DNA from: Micromonospora sp. M71_S20
Lineage (GTDB): Bacteria; Actinomycetota; Actinomycetes; Mycobacteriales; Micromonosporaceae
Assembly: GCF_003664255.1 (NCBI RefSeq)
Contig: NZ_RCCV01000001.1
Span: forward strand, 124,001 to 188,000
Direction: 5' to 3'
Length of the DNA: 64,000 bases
A program made the position numbers and the translations under genes. This document shows, in pieces, positions 8,426-17,327 of the stretch. Under the pieces are notes generated by a model. The model did no database searches. It was not told where the DNA came from and saw only the letters and a list, made by a program, of their open reading frames with translations. Position 1 is the stretch's first letter, and each line of letters opens with the position of its first letter.

Positions 8426-9058
8426 ATGAAGATCGAGATGTACGCGGACGTGCTGTGCCCCTGGTGCTACATCGGCAAGAGGCGCCTCGCCACCGCCCTG
8501 ACCGGCGCCCCGGACCGGCACCGGACACAGGTCGTCTGGCGCAGCTACGAGCTCGCCCCGCACGAGGGCAGGACCCCCGGCCGGACGGCGGCCGAGGCCA
8601 TGGCGGACTGGTGGGCGGATGCCGCGCCCGCCAGGATCGCCCGCATCCGCACCCTCGGCGCGGCCGAGGGCCTGGAACTCAACCTGCACCTCGCGCGACC
8701 GGTGAACACGTTCGACGCCCACCGACTGGGTCACCTGGCCGCCGACCGCGGCCTCGCCGACGAGATGATGGAACGGCTGCTGCGCGGCTACCACACCGAG
8801 GGACTCGACATCGCCGCCCCGGACACCTTGGAACGGTTGGGAGTCGAGGCCGGGCTGGACGTCACCGACGTCCGCACCCTGCTGGCCCGTGACGCCTACG
8901 CGGACCGCGTCCGGGCCGACGAGCGCCGCGCCGTGGAGTGCGGCGTCACCGGCGTCCCCTCGCTGGTGATCGACGGTCGGCCCCCGATCTCCGGGGTCCA
9001 GGCCCCCGAACGGCTCCGCCGCCTGCTCAGCGGCCCTCCGGCCGTACCCGTGGAATAG
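8426..9058 (+). CDS. FrnE-like DsbA family oxidoreductase
   Basis: This 210-residue cytoplasmic DsbA-fold protein carries the redox motif C11-P-W-C14 in ADVLCPWCYIGK and a cis-proline loop GVTGVPSLVIDG near residue 180. FrnE and related 2-hydroxychromene-2-carboxylate isomerase-like proteins act as thiol-disulfide oxidoreductases in oxidative stress or polyketide metabolism. There is no signal peptide. GGAGG at 8416-8420 lies five bases before the ATG. Its 3' end overlaps the convergent B12-binding gene by 32 bases. Confidence 0.87.
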   Translation: MKIEMYADVLCPWCYIGKRRLATALTGAPDRHRTQVVWRSYELAPHEGRTPGRTAAEAMADWWADAAPARIARIRTLGAAEGLELNLHLARPVNTFDAHRLGHLAADRGLADEMMERLLRGYHTEGLDIAAPDTLERLGVEAGLDVTDVRTLLARDAYADRVRADERRAVECGVTGVPSLVIDGRPPISGVQAPERLRRLLSGPPAVPVE

Positions 9059-9656
9059 AACCGCAGGCGGCGACGGCGGCGGGCAGCGTGGCCAGCCGGG
9101 TCGCCGGCGCGCCGAGCGGCTCGATCCAGCCCGGGCCGGCGCCGTACACCCGGATCGCCGGGAGGTCGCGGGCGAAGCGCACCAGGCGGTACGCGCGCCC
9201 GGTGACCGGCGTCTGCGCCCAGACCACGACGACGCCCGGGCGGACGCGACGGGCGGCACTGCCCAGTGCCGTCCACGGCAGGGCCGGCCCGAGCAGCAGG
9301 CTGCCCCGCGTGCGCTCGCGCAGCGCGGCGGCCAGCGCGTGCAGGCCGAGGCAGTGCGTCTCCTGCTCGGCGCCGGCCAGCAGCACGCCGCCGGTGGGCA
9401 GCGGACGGCCCGGTACGCGCCGGAACACGTCGAGGCCGACGCGGAGGCCCTCGGCGAGGGCGTGCTCGACGGCGACCTCGATGGCGGTGTGCCCGGGCAG
9501 CGCGGCCAGCATCGGCACGCAGACCTGTTCCCACAGCGCCGCCGCGCCCCACTCGTCGGCCACCTCGACGACGAGCGCGGCGACCCGGTTGGCGTCGAGG
9601 TCCTCGGCGGCCAGCGAGAGCTGCTTGCGCGCGGTCTCGACGGCCCCGACCGGCAT
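9027..9656 (-). CDS. Stand-alone cobalamin (B12)-binding domain protein
   Basis: The 209-residue product lacks a DNA-binding domain but resembles the sensory half of CarH/LitR-type regulators: a helical bundle (about 1-95, containing EVADEWGAAALWEQVCVPML) followed by a Rossmann-like B12 domain with GAEQETHCLGLHAL, where the His is the expected lower cobalt ligand. It may sense light or cobalamin, or act with a separate partner. The frame is open to GTG 9698, but the extra residues would be encoded inside a 17-bp palindrome, so ATG 9656 is preferred. The C-terminus lacks obvious motifs. The function is inferred from the fold only. Confidence 0.65.
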   Translation of the reverse strand: MPVGAVETARKQLSLAAEDLDANRVAALVVEVADEWGAAALWEQVCVPMLAALPGHTAIEVAVEHALAEGLRVGLDVFRRVPGRPLPTGGVLLAGAEQETHCLGLHALAAALRERTRGSLLLGPALPWTALGSAARRVRPGVVVVWAQTPVTGRAYRLVRFARDLPAIRVYGAGPGWIEPLGAPATRLATLPAAVAACGSIPRVRPEGR

Positions 9657-9673
9657 GGGATCTGTCAGCACCA

Positions 9674-9714
9674 GACGTACCCCCGGGTAGACGTTCACTA
9701 CCCGGGGGTACGTC
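9674..9714. promoter_or_regulatory. 17-bp perfect palindrome upstream of the B12-binding gene
   Basis: GACGTACCCCCGGGTAG (9674-9690) and its exact reverse complement (9698-9714) flank the 7-base spacer acgttca. It lies between the end of the liv operon (9748) and the B12-binding gene, both on the minus strand. It could be the operator of the latter or a terminator of the former; the absence of a U tract and the regulator-like downstream gene slightly favour an operator. Confidence 0.65.
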
Positions 9715-9747
9715 GGGAGGGCCGCGGATGGATGCGCCCGGGTGCGA

Positions 9748-10764
9748 CTACCGCCGGCGGGACGCCGCCCAGCGCGTCGCCAGGGCCGCGGCGCTGCCCC
9801 AGATGCCGCGCCGGAACACCAGCACGACGAGGACGAAGATCCCGCCGGTGACCAGGCCGATCGCCTCGAACCCGGAGAACGACAGCCAGTCCTCCAGGCG
9901 GACCAGGATGCCCGCGCCGAGCACCCCGCCCCAGAGCGTGCCGATGCCGCCGAGCACCACCACGATGACCGCCTTGCCGGAGGTGGTCCAGTGCAGCACG
10001 TCGAGGGAGACGAAGCGGTGGCCGACGGCGAACAGCCCGCCGCCGAGCCCGGCGATGAAGCCCGACAGCACGAACGCGGTCAGCTTGTAGCGGTGCACCG
10101 GGTAGCCGAGCGCGCGGGCGCGGGCCGGGTTGTCGCGGATGCCGACGAGCACCCGCCCGAAGGGCGAGTGCACGATCCGCCAGGCGGCGGCCAGCCCGAG
10201 CAGCACGATCGGCAGGATCGCGTAGTAGAAGTAGTAGTCGTCGGTCAGGTCCAGCCCGAACAGCTCGCGGGGCACCCCCTGCAGGCCGTTCTCGCCGCGG
10301 GTGACCGAGCGCCACTCGTTGGCCACGTAGTAGACCATCTGCGCGAACGCCAGGGTGACCATGGCGAAGTAGATGCCCGTCCGCTTCACCGCCAGGTAGC
10401 CGATCGGCACCGCGAGCACGGCCGCCGCGAGCGCCCCGGCCAGCACCGCTGCCGGGAACGGCAGGCCGAGGTGGATGGCCGTCAACCCGGTGACGTACGC
10501 GGAGGCGCCCCAGAACGCCGCGTGCCCGAAGGACATCAACCCGGTGAAGCCGAGCAGCAGGTCCACGGCGACGGCGAAGAGCGCCCAGCAGAGGATGTCC
10601 ACCGCCACCGCCGGGTAGAGCCCGTTGGGCAGCCAGAACGCCACCAGCAGGCCGACGGCGAGCAGCGCGTACCGGACCCAGCCGGGGGCCCGGGTCACGG
10701 CGACCAGCCCGGACCTCGGCGCCGGGCGACCGGCGTCGGTCTCGGTGTCGACGGTGCTCGTCAT
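9748..10764 (-). CDS. livM: Branched-chain amino acid ABC transporter permease LivM
   Basis: One of the two membrane subunits of a LivHMGF-type importer, 338 residues long with about eight to ten hydrophobic helices. LLLGFTGLMSFGHAAFWGASAYV, GIRDNPARARALGYPVHRYK (the loop that contacts the ATPases) and GGIGTLWGGVLGA are the conserved family blocks. It is the last gene of the operon and overlaps livH by four bases. Substrates of this family include branched-chain amino acids, amides and urea, so the exact ligand is open. Confidence 0.93.
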   Translation of the reverse strand: MTSTVDTETDAGRPAPRSGLVAVTRAPGWVRYALLAVGLLVAFWLPNGLYPAVAVDILCWALFAVAVDLLLGFTGLMSFGHAAFWGASAYVTGLTAIHLGLPFPAAVLAGALAAAVLAVPIGYLAVKRTGIYFAMVTLAFAQMVYYVANEWRSVTRGENGLQGVPRELFGLDLTDDYYFYYAILPIVLLGLAAAWRIVHSPFGRVLVGIRDNPARARALGYPVHRYKLTAFVLSGFIAGLGGGLFAVGHRFVSLDVLHWTTSGKAVIVVVLGGIGTLWGGVLGAGILVRLEDWLSFSGFEAIGLVTGGIFVLVVLVFRRGIWGSAAALATRWAASRRR

Positions 10765-11651
10765 GCCGGTGCCTCCTCACGGCCGAACAGCCCGGCCGGG
10801 CGCCAGAGCAGCACGACGGCCATCACGATGAAGACGATCGTCTGCGACACGATCGGGAAGTCGGACAGGTACGCCTCGCCCCACGCCTGCACGAGGCCGA
10901 TGCCGAAGCCGGCGGCGACGGAGCCGAAGATCGAGCCCAGCCCGCCGATCACCACCACCGCGAAGACCACGATGATCAGGTCGGCGCCCATCAGCGGGTT
11001 CACGGCCCGCATCGGCGCGGCCAGCACCCCGGCGAGCCCGGCGAGGCCGATGCCGAAGCCGAAGACCGGGGTGACCCAGCGTCCGACGTCGATGCCGAAC
11101 GCCCGGGTCAGCTCGGGCCGCTCGGTCGACGCCCGGACCACCATGCCGATCCGGGTGCGGGTGAGCACCCACCAGACGCCGACGCAGACGGCGACCGCGA
11201 AGCCGAGGATGAAGACCCGGTAGGTGGGGAAGTCGAAAAGCCCGAAGTCGACCGACCCGCTGAGCGCGGACGGGGTCTCGTACGGGCTGGACTGCACGCC
11301 GTAGCGGAGCTTCACCAGGTCCTGGAGGATGAGCGTCAGGCCGAAGGTGAGCAGGAAGTTGTAGAGCGGGTCGAGCCGGGTGAGGCGGTGGATGAAGGCC
11401 CGCTCCAGTGCCATGCCCACCAGGGCCAGTCCCACCGGCATGATCACCAACGCCGCCCAGAACGGCACGCCCGCCTCGGTGAGCAGCACGTACGCGCCGA
11501 AGGCGCCCAGCATGTAGAACGCGCCGTGGGCGAAGTTGACCACCCGCAGCATGCCGAAGATGACCGCGAGCCCGAGGGCGAGCAGGGCGTAGAACGCCCC
11601 GCTCACCAGCCCGTTGAACGTGTTCTGCAGGAAGCCCGTCACAGCTTGCAT
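10761..11651 (-). CDS. livH: Branched-chain amino acid ABC transporter permease LivH
   Basis: This 296-residue permease pairs with LivM. It shows GLVSGAFYALLALGLAVIFGMLRVVNFAHG at the N-terminus (the signature of LivH), the ATPase-contact loop VRASTERPELTRAFGID, and the GLGSIFGSVAAGFG segment. The ATG at 11651 lies inside the end of the binding-protein gene, an overlap of 13 bases, which indicates translational coupling. A longer frame reaching 11717 exists but runs deeper into livK and lacks a sensible start. Confidence 0.93.
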   Translation of the reverse strand: MQAVTGFLQNTFNGLVSGAFYALLALGLAVIFGMLRVVNFAHGAFYMLGAFGAYVLLTEAGVPFWAALVIMPVGLALVGMALERAFIHRLTRLDPLYNFLLTFGLTLILQDLVKLRYGVQSSPYETPSALSGSVDFGLFDFPTYRVFILGFAVAVCVGVWWVLTRTRIGMVVRASTERPELTRAFGIDVGRWVTPVFGFGIGLAGLAGVLAAPMRAVNPLMGADLIIVVFAVVVIGGLGSIFGSVAAGFGIGLVQAWGEAYLSDFPIVSQTIVFIVMAVVLLWRPAGLFGREEAPA

Positions 11652-12892
11652 TCCGAGGACGGGGCGGCGAACGCCTCGGCCGCCGGGATGGTCTTGAGCA
11701 CCTTGACGTAGTCCCACGGCTCGGTGACCTCGGACTGCGGCTTCACCTGGGCCAGGTACGCGTCGTGCACGACCCGGTGGTCCTCGGCGCGGATCTTGCC
11801 GTTGCGCAGGAAGACGTCCTCGACGGTCTTGCCCTCCAGCGCGTCGACGATGGTGTCGGCGTCGTCGGTGCCGGCGGCCTGCGCGGCCTCCAGGTACTGG
11901 GTGGCGGCGGAGTAGTTGGCCGCGTGCGCGAAGGACGGTCGGGTGCCGGTCTCCTTCTGGAAGCGGTCGGCGAACTCCCGGTTCTTCGCGTCGAAGTTCC
12001 AGTACCAGGCGTCGGTGTACGTGGTGCCGGCGAGCGCGGCCGGGGTCAGCGAGTGGATGTCGGTGATGAACATCAGGCCGACCGCCAGCCCGACGCCCTT
12101 CTCCCGCAGCTTGAACTCGTTGTACTGCTTGACCACGTTGACCAGCTCGGCGCCGGCCTGCATGGTGCCGAGCACCTGCGGCTTCGGGTTGAGCGTCGGC
12201 GCCTTCAGCAGGAAGGTGGAGAAGTCGCCGGTGGTGTTCGGGAACGGCGCCCCGTCCTTGCCGACGACCTGCCCGCCGGCGGCGGTGATGGCGGTGGAGA
12301 AGCTCTTCTCCATGTCCTGGCCGAAGGCGTAGTTCGGGTAGAGGATGTACCAGTTCTTGCCGACCTGCTCGGTGGTGACCTTGCCCGTTCCGTTGGCCAG
12401 CATGTACGTGTCGTACGCGTAGTGGAACGTGTACCTGTTGCAGCTCTTGCCGGTCAGATCGGTGGTCGCGGCGCCGATGTTGAAGTAGAGCTTCTTCTTC
12501 TCCTTCGCCACGTCGGCCACCCGCAGCGCCGCCGACGAGGTGGGCACGTCGAGGATCAGGTCGACGCCCTGGCGGTCGTACATCTCCTGGGCCTTGGTGT
12601 TGGCGATGTCGGGCTTGTTCTGGTGGTCGGCGGTCTCCACGGTGATGTCCTTCGTCACCGCCTTGTCGCCGTGCTTCGCCTTGAAGTCGGCGATGGCCAT
12701 CTCGACGGCCTTGACCGAGTTCTTGCCGGACAGCTCGGAGTACGCACCGGACTGGTCGTTCAGCACGCCCAGCACGATCTTGCCGCCGGTCAGCTTCTGG
12801 TCCCCGCCCGACTGCGGACCACCGCCGCCGCAGCCCGCGACCAGCACCATCGCCGCCGCCGAAGCGGCGGCCACACCCACCGTCCTACGCAT
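11639..12892 (-). CDS. livK: Liv-type substrate-binding lipoprotein
   Basis: The 417-residue lipoprotein captures the substrate outside the membrane. It has a short signal sequence with lipobox LVAGC (Cys21), a Gly-rich spacer, and a periplasmic-binding-protein type I fold starting at KIVLGVLNDQSGAYSELSG. A segment AATTDLTGKSC and the WYILYPNYAFGQDME block are typical of the ABC-type branched-chain/amide binding proteins. ATG 12892 was chosen over ATG 12898 because the GGAGGG at 12904-12899 leaves six bases before 12892 but none before 12898. It sits between livF and livH, an unusual but known order. Confidence 0.92.
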   Translation of the reverse strand: MRRTVGVAAASAAAMVLVAGCGGGGPQSGGDQKLTGGKIVLGVLNDQSGAYSELSGKNSVKAVEMAIADFKAKHGDKAVTKDITVETADHQNKPDIANTKAQEMYDRQGVDLILDVPTSSAALRVADVAKEKKKLYFNIGAATTDLTGKSCNRYTFHYAYDTYMLANGTGKVTTEQVGKNWYILYPNYAFGQDMEKSFSTAITAAGGQVVGKDGAPFPNTTGDFSTFLLKAPTLNPKPQVLGTMQAGAELVNVVKQYNEFKLREKGVGLAVGLMFITDIHSLTPAALAGTTYTDAWYWNFDAKNREFADRFQKETGTRPSFAHAANYSAATQYLEAAQAAGTDDADTIVDALEGKTVEDVFLRNGKIRAEDHRVVHDAYLAQVKPQSEVTEPWDYVKVLKTIPAAEAFAAPSSECKL

Positions 12893-12938
12893 GCCCATCC
12901 CTCCACCCCGCGCGCCGCGCGGGTCGTCGAACCGGAAT

Positions 12939-13631
12939 TCAGATGCCGAGGTACGACAGCAGCTCCCGCTCCCGGGAGCGCACCTCGGAGTTGTCCATCG
13001 CCTCCACGACGCGTCCCTCGGCCAGCAGGTAGTGCCGGTCGGCGACGCCGGTGGCGAAGTGCAGGTTCTGTTCGACCAGCAGCACGGTCACCCCGTGCCG
13101 CTTGGCCTCGCGCAGGAGGTCGCCGACCTGCTGCACGAGCAGCGGCGAGAGCCCCTCGGTCGGTTCGTCGCAGAGCAGCAGCCGGGCGCCCATCCGCAGC
13201 ACCCGGGCCAGCGCGAGCATCTGCTGCTCGCCGCCGGAGAGCATGGTGGCGGCCGAGTCCCGCCGCTGGTGCAGGGCGGGGAACGCCTCGTACACGCGCT
13301 CCAGCGACCACGGGTCGGGCCCGACGGTCGGCGGCAGGGTGAGGTTCTCCGTCACGCTCAGCGTGGCGTAGCTGCCCCGGTCGTCGGGGACCCAGCCGAG
13401 CCCCAACCGCGCCCGCCGGTACGCGGCCAGCTTTCCGACGTCCCGCCCGTCCAGCTCGATCCTGCCGCGCTGGCCGGTGTGCAGGCCCATCACGCAGCGC
13501 AGCAGGGTGGACTTGCCGGCGCCGTTGCGCCCGACGAGGGTGACCACCTCGCCGGCGGCGACGTCCAGGCTGACCTCCCGCAGCACCTGCGCCTCGCCGT
13601 ACCAGGCGGACAGGTTCTCAATGCGCAGCAT
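12939..13631 (-). CDS. livF: Branched-chain amino acid ABC transporter ATPase LivF
   Basis: The 230-residue ATPase subunit has Walker A GRNGAGKST (residues 34-42), signature LSGGEQQ, Walker B LLLCDEP and the family-specific TEGLSP and VLLVEQN (switch His in LHFA region). It pairs with LivG to drive uptake through LivHM. Its start overlaps the end of livG by 14 bases. Confidence 0.95.
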   Translation of the reverse strand: MLRIENLSAWYGEAQVLREVSLDVAAGEVVTLVGRNGAGKSTLLRCVMGLHTGQRGRIELDGRDVGKLAAYRRARLGLGWVPDDRGSYATLSVTENLTLPPTVGPDPWSLERVYEAFPALHQRRDSAATMLSGGEQQMLALARVLRMGARLLLCDEPTEGLSPLLVQQVGDLLREAKRHGVTVLLVEQNLHFATGVADRHYLLAEGRVVEAMDNSEVRSRERELLSYLGI

Positions 13632-14379
13632 CAGCGGCTCCCAGGTAGGCGGTGATCACGCGCTCGTCGGCGCGCACCTGCTCGTACGGGCCCTCGACGA
13701 GGACCTTGCCGGCCTGCAGGACGGTGACGGTGTCGGCGAGCCGCCCGACGACGCTCATGTTGTGCTCGACCAGCACCACCGTCCGGCCCCGCCGGACCCG
13801 CGCGACCAGCTCGACGGTGCGGTCGACGTCCTCCAGGCCCATCCCGGCGGTCGGCTCGTCGAGCAGCAGCACCTTCGGGTCCAGGGCGAGGGCGATGGCC
13901 AGCTCCAGCGCCCGCTTGCGCCCGTACGCCAGCGCCTCGGCGGGGGCCTCGGACAGCTCAGCCAGCCCGACCATGTCGAGCAGTTCGCCGGCCCGGTCGG
14001 TGTAGCGGCGCATCAGCTTCGCCGAGCGCCAGAACCGCCAGCCCAGTCCGCTCGGGCTCTGCAACGCCAACTCGACGTGCTCCCGCGCGGAGAGCTGTGG
14101 GAAGAGGCTGGTGATCTGGAACGACCGGGCCACGCCGAGCCGGGCGACCCGCTCGGGGGGCAGCCCGGTCACGTCGCGGCCGTCAAGCTCGATGCGCCCA
14201 CCGCTGGGCCGCAGGAATCCGGTGAGCAGGTTGAACAGGGTGGTCTTCCCGGCGCCGTTGGGGCCGACGAGCGCGTGGACGCTGTCCGCCGCGATGTCGA
14301 GGTCGACCCCGTCGACCGCCCGGAAACCCCGGAAGTCACGGGTCAGCCCGCGGGCCGACAGGAGCGCTTGCCCGGCCAT
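13618..14379 (-). CDS. livG: Branched-chain amino acid ABC transporter ATPase LivG
   Basis: The 253-residue ATPase carries Walker A GPNGAGKTT (39-47), Walker B VLLLDEP, the LivG hallmark TAGMG after it, and VLVEHNM with the switch histidine. The signature motif is the degenerate AYGRKR form normal for LivG. It is the first gene of the operon; AAGGAG lies eight bases before the ATG. The order livG-livF-livK-livH-livM contains every subunit, so the importer should be functional. Confidence 0.95.
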   Translation of the reverse strand: MAGQALLSARGLTRDFRGFRAVDGVDLDIAADSVHALVGPNGAGKTTLFNLLTGFLRPSGGRIELDGRDVTGLPPERVARLGVARSFQITSLFPQLSAREHVELALQSPSGLGWRFWRSAKLMRRYTDRAGELLDMVGLAELSEAPAEALAYGRKRALELAIALALDPKVLLLDEPTAGMGLEDVDRTVELVARVRRGRTVVLVEHNMSVVGRLADTVTVLQAGKVLVEGPYEQVRADERVITAYLGAADAAH

Positions 14380-14688
14380 CGCCTACTCCTTCGTAGGTCC
14401 GGCGACGGCCTGATCGGTGACCGGGGTCACATGGCCGTCGTGTGCTGGAAACCTACGGCGACGCCGGGATGTCGAACTATGTCGATGGCAGCCACATTCC
14501 GGGACGCCGGACCGTGCGGGAACTCCACCCCGCCGCCCGGCGACCCCGCCCGCCGGCATCGACAATGGTGACTGCCGGGTCGTTCCGTACCACGCCCATG
14601 TGGGCGCGCCACGCCGCGCCCCACCTGCGCTCCGCCTTGACGGATGCCCCTAGGGTGATGGCCCCCTGCCCCGAAAGGTGCCGAGCGA
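14380..14688. other. Divergent intergenic region, no gene seen
   Basis: This stretch separates the liv operon from the SPFH gene. I see no supported coding sequence or strong dyad. A TAGGGT hexamer at 14651-14656 is a possible -10 box for the SPFH gene, and a small CCTAC/GTAGG dyad (14385-14400) overlaps the livG Shine-Dalgarno. Confidence 0.5.
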
Positions 14689-15549
14689 ATGCCCTTCGGC
14701 TTCACTGTTGCGATCATCTTCGCCGTCGGCCTGGCGATCTCCGGCCTGCTCGCCCTCGCCGCTCCGAACAGGTCGGCCAAGCGGACCGCCACCCTGGCGG
14801 CGCTCGCCTGCCTCGTCGGGACGGTCGTGTTCACCGTCGGCTCCAGCGCCCACTCCGTGCCGATCCGCTCGGTCGGCATCGTCACCAGCTTCGGCAAGCC
14901 GACGGGCAAGGTCACCGGCTCCGGCCTGAAGTGGGTCGCCCCCTGGCAGAAGGTGGGCGAGTGGGACGCGGGCCGGCAGAAGTACGACCACATCGGCGGC
15001 GACCACTGCGTCCGGGTCCGCACCGGCACGCTCGCCGACGCCTGCGTCGAGGTGCTCGTCGAGTGGCAGGTCAAGCCGGAGAACGCGCCGAAGCAGTTCA
15101 TGGACTACAAGGGCGACTTCGACAGCTTCCGGGGTCAGCGGGTGGGCGTGCAGCTCGACAGCGCCGTCAACGACGCCTTCGCCACGTACAACCCGCTGGA
15201 GAAGATCGACTCGAACACCGGCAGCCTGAACGTGGACCTGAAGCCCTTCGCCGAGAGCATCAAGACCAGCGCGGAGTCGCGGCTCGCCAGCGACGTCGAC
15301 ATCCTGTCGGTCACGATCACCCGGGTCAACCACGACGACAAGACCGAAGGCAACATCAAGGCATTCCAGGACAAGCTCGCCCAGACCCGCAACCTGGAGC
15401 AGGACCGCAAGAACGCCGCCATCCAGAAGCAGATCACCGAGACCAACGCGAAGGTCGACAAGGTGTCGCGGTGCCTGGAGATCGCCGAACGCAACGGCAG
15501 CAACCCCGGCCTCTGCATCAACCCCGGGATCATCACCGGCGCCAAGTGA
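14689..15549 (+). CDS. SPFH (prohibitin/band 7) domain membrane protein
   Basis: The 286-residue protein has two N-terminal membrane helices (about residues 5-25 and 35-52) followed by an SPFH domain (VGIVTSFGKPTGKVTGSGLKWV...) and a C-terminal helical, coiled-coil stretch. Such proteins build detergent-resistant membrane assemblies, but this one is shorter than typical stomatins and ends with a Cys-containing tail (CLEIAERNGSNPGLCINPG) that may form a disulfide. Its partner is unknown. Convergent with the aminotransferase gene. Confidence 0.75.
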   Translation: MPFGFTVAIIFAVGLAISGLLALAAPNRSAKRTATLAALACLVGTVVFTVGSSAHSVPIRSVGIVTSFGKPTGKVTGSGLKWVAPWQKVGEWDAGRQKYDHIGGDHCVRVRTGTLADACVEVLVEWQVKPENAPKQFMDYKGDFDSFRGQRVGVQLDSAVNDAFATYNPLEKIDSNTGSLNVDLKPFAESIKTSAESRLASDVDILSVTITRVNHDDKTEGNIKAFQDKLAQTRNLEQDRKNAAIQKQITETNAKVDKVSRCLEIAERNGSNPGLCINPGIITGAK

Positions 15550-15591
15550 CGGCCGGCCGGCGTCGACCCCGCCCCCGGCCGCGCCTCGGCG

Positions 15592-16647
15592 TCAGCCGGT
15601 GAGCGCGTCCAGGGCGAGGTCGACGTCGTCCTCGGTGGAGTAGATGTGGAAGGACGCCCGCACCCGGCCGGCCCGGACCGCCGCCCGGACGCCGGCCCGC
15701 TCCAGCCGCTCCGCCGCGCCGGGCACCTCCACCGCGACGATCGCGCTCTCCCCCGGCGGCCGGCCCAGCCCGGCGAGGAACCGGTTGGCCAGGGCGACGT
15801 CGTGCGCCTGCACGGCCGGCACGCCGATCTCGGCAACCAGTTCCAGTGCGGGTGCGGTGCCGACCCAGCTGAACCAGGCCGGCGAGATGTCGAAGCGGCG
15901 GGCGTCGGCGGCCAGGCGCAGCGGCAGGCCGTAGTAGGAGGCGTGCGGGTCGTCCCCCGCGTACCAGCCGGCGGCGTCGGGGCGCAGCCGCTCCCGCAGC
16001 GCGGGCGCCAGGTAGGCGAACGCGGAGCCGCGCGGGGCCATCAGCCACTTGTACGCCCCGACCGCCACCACGTCGGCGAGGCTCCCGTCGAAGGGCAGCC
16101 AGCCGCACGCCTGGGTGGCGTCGACCGCGACGAGCGCGCCGTGCGCCCGGGCCGCCGCGACCACCTCGGCGTACGGGGCGACCGCGCCGTCGGCCGACTG
16201 CACCAGACTGAACGCGACCAGGTCGGTGTCGGCGTCGATCGCGTCGACGAGCCCGGCCAGCGGCACGGTGCGCACCCGCACGCCCCGCTCGACCTGCACC
16301 AGCCACGGGAAGAGGTTGGAGGTGAACTCGACCTCCGGCACCACGACGGTCGCGCCGGCGGGCAGGGCGGCGGCGACCGGGGCCAGCAACTGCGAGACCG
16401 TGCTGCCGACCGCGACGTCGGCGACCGGCACCCCGACCAGACCGGCGAAGGCGGTTCGCGACCGCTCGGTGGCCCGGCCCCAGCCCTCCCACGACGTGCG
16501 CCCGGCCCGCCAGTCGGCCAACGCCTCCTGCACCGCGTCCCACGTCGGCTCGGGCGGGAGCCCGTAGCTGGCGGTGTTCAGCCAACCCGGCTGCGGCTGC
16601 CACAACTTCTGCGCCTGTGTGATGTCCACCCCGCCGACGCTAGCCAC
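15592..16647 (-). CDS. Class V aminotransferase (PLP-dependent)
   Basis: This 351-residue enzyme has the class V fold: WLNTASYGLPP at the N-terminus, a PLP-phosphate binding GSTVSQL near residue 80, the pyridine-ring Asp in ALVAVDATQACG, and the Schiff-base lysine in VGAYKWLMAPRG (about residue 200). Relatives include cysteine desulfurases, kynureninases and isopenicillin epimerases; the reaction here is not evident. It starts at GTG 16647, 54 bases downstream of the frameshifted HExxH gene on the same strand. Confidence 0.82.
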   Translation of the reverse strand: MASVGGVDITQAQKLWQPQPGWLNTASYGLPPEPTWDAVQEALADWRAGRTSWEGWGRATERSRTAFAGLVGVPVADVAVGSTVSQLLAPVAAALPAGATVVVPEVEFTSNLFPWLVQVERGVRVRTVPLAGLVDAIDADTDLVAFSLVQSADGAVAPYAEVVAAARAHGALVAVDATQACGWLPFDGSLADVVAVGAYKWLMAPRGSAFAYLAPALRERLRPDAAGWYAGDDPHASYYGLPLRLAADARRFDISPAWFSWVGTAPALELVAEIGVPAVQAHDVALANRFLAGLGRPPGESAIVAVEVPGAAERLERAGVRAAVRAGRVRASFHIYSTEDDVDLALDALTG

Positions 16648-16701
16648 CCGCGCCGGATACCGGGATGGCCAATCCCGCGCTCGCGGCCCCGGGTGGGGCG
16701 C

Positions 16702-17278
16702 TCAGGCCGCCGCCCGCAGGGCGTGCAGACCTCGTCGCACCTCGTCGAGTCCCCGGTCGAGATCCCAGGAGGCGATCTCGTGCAGCGGATGGCGCTCGCC
16801 GAGCAGTCGGACCACCTCCAGGCCGACCAGGTAGCCGCAGCGGCGCGGCAGGTCGCCCCGGTGGGCGCTGTCGCGCATGAGGAACCAGGCGGCGTACCGG
16901 TCGAGGTCGGTGGCGTCCACGTCGGCGGCGATCCGGTCCAGGATCTCCGGCCAGCGGCGCCGGCAGTCGGCGAGCCACCGCCGGTGCGTGGCACCCATCC
17001 AGAGGTACTCGTCGTCCGGTCGTCGCGGGTCCAGCTCGGCCGTCACCCGGGTGGCCAGCCCTTCCACGAGTAGCGCGTTGGCGACCCCGTGCTCCGGCCA
17101 GTCCCGGATGTGGGCCAGCCGGTCGTGCACCACGTGCGCCACCTCGTGCTGGACCAGCAGCCCGTCGTGCTCCGGCTCGCCGAGCCGCTCCGTACGCCGA
17201 GAAGTCCGGCACCAGGTCGCGGACCCGCAGCGGGCTCGCGGCGGCCTCCCCGGCGGGCACGGTCATGCCCGCGATCAT
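16702..17278 (-). pseudogene. Putative HExxH metalloprotein, apparently frameshifted
   Basis: Two reading frames join near 17190-17197. The N-terminal one (ATG 17278 or 17266: MTVPAGEAAASPLRVRDLVPDFSAY) looks like a normal start. The C-terminal one continues ERLGEPEHDGLLVQHEVAHVVHDRLAH and runs to 16702. It contains HEVAH, a zincin-like HExxH motif. No ATG or GTG opens the second frame before the motif itself, so an extra base or a two-base loss is likely, either a real mutation or a sequence error. Without it the protein would be about 190 residues. The family is not recognised. Confidence 0.55.
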
Positions 17279-17327
17279 GCCGCATCCGCCGCAGGCCTGC
17301 CCGGCTGCCGAGCCAGGCCCGGCGGCG

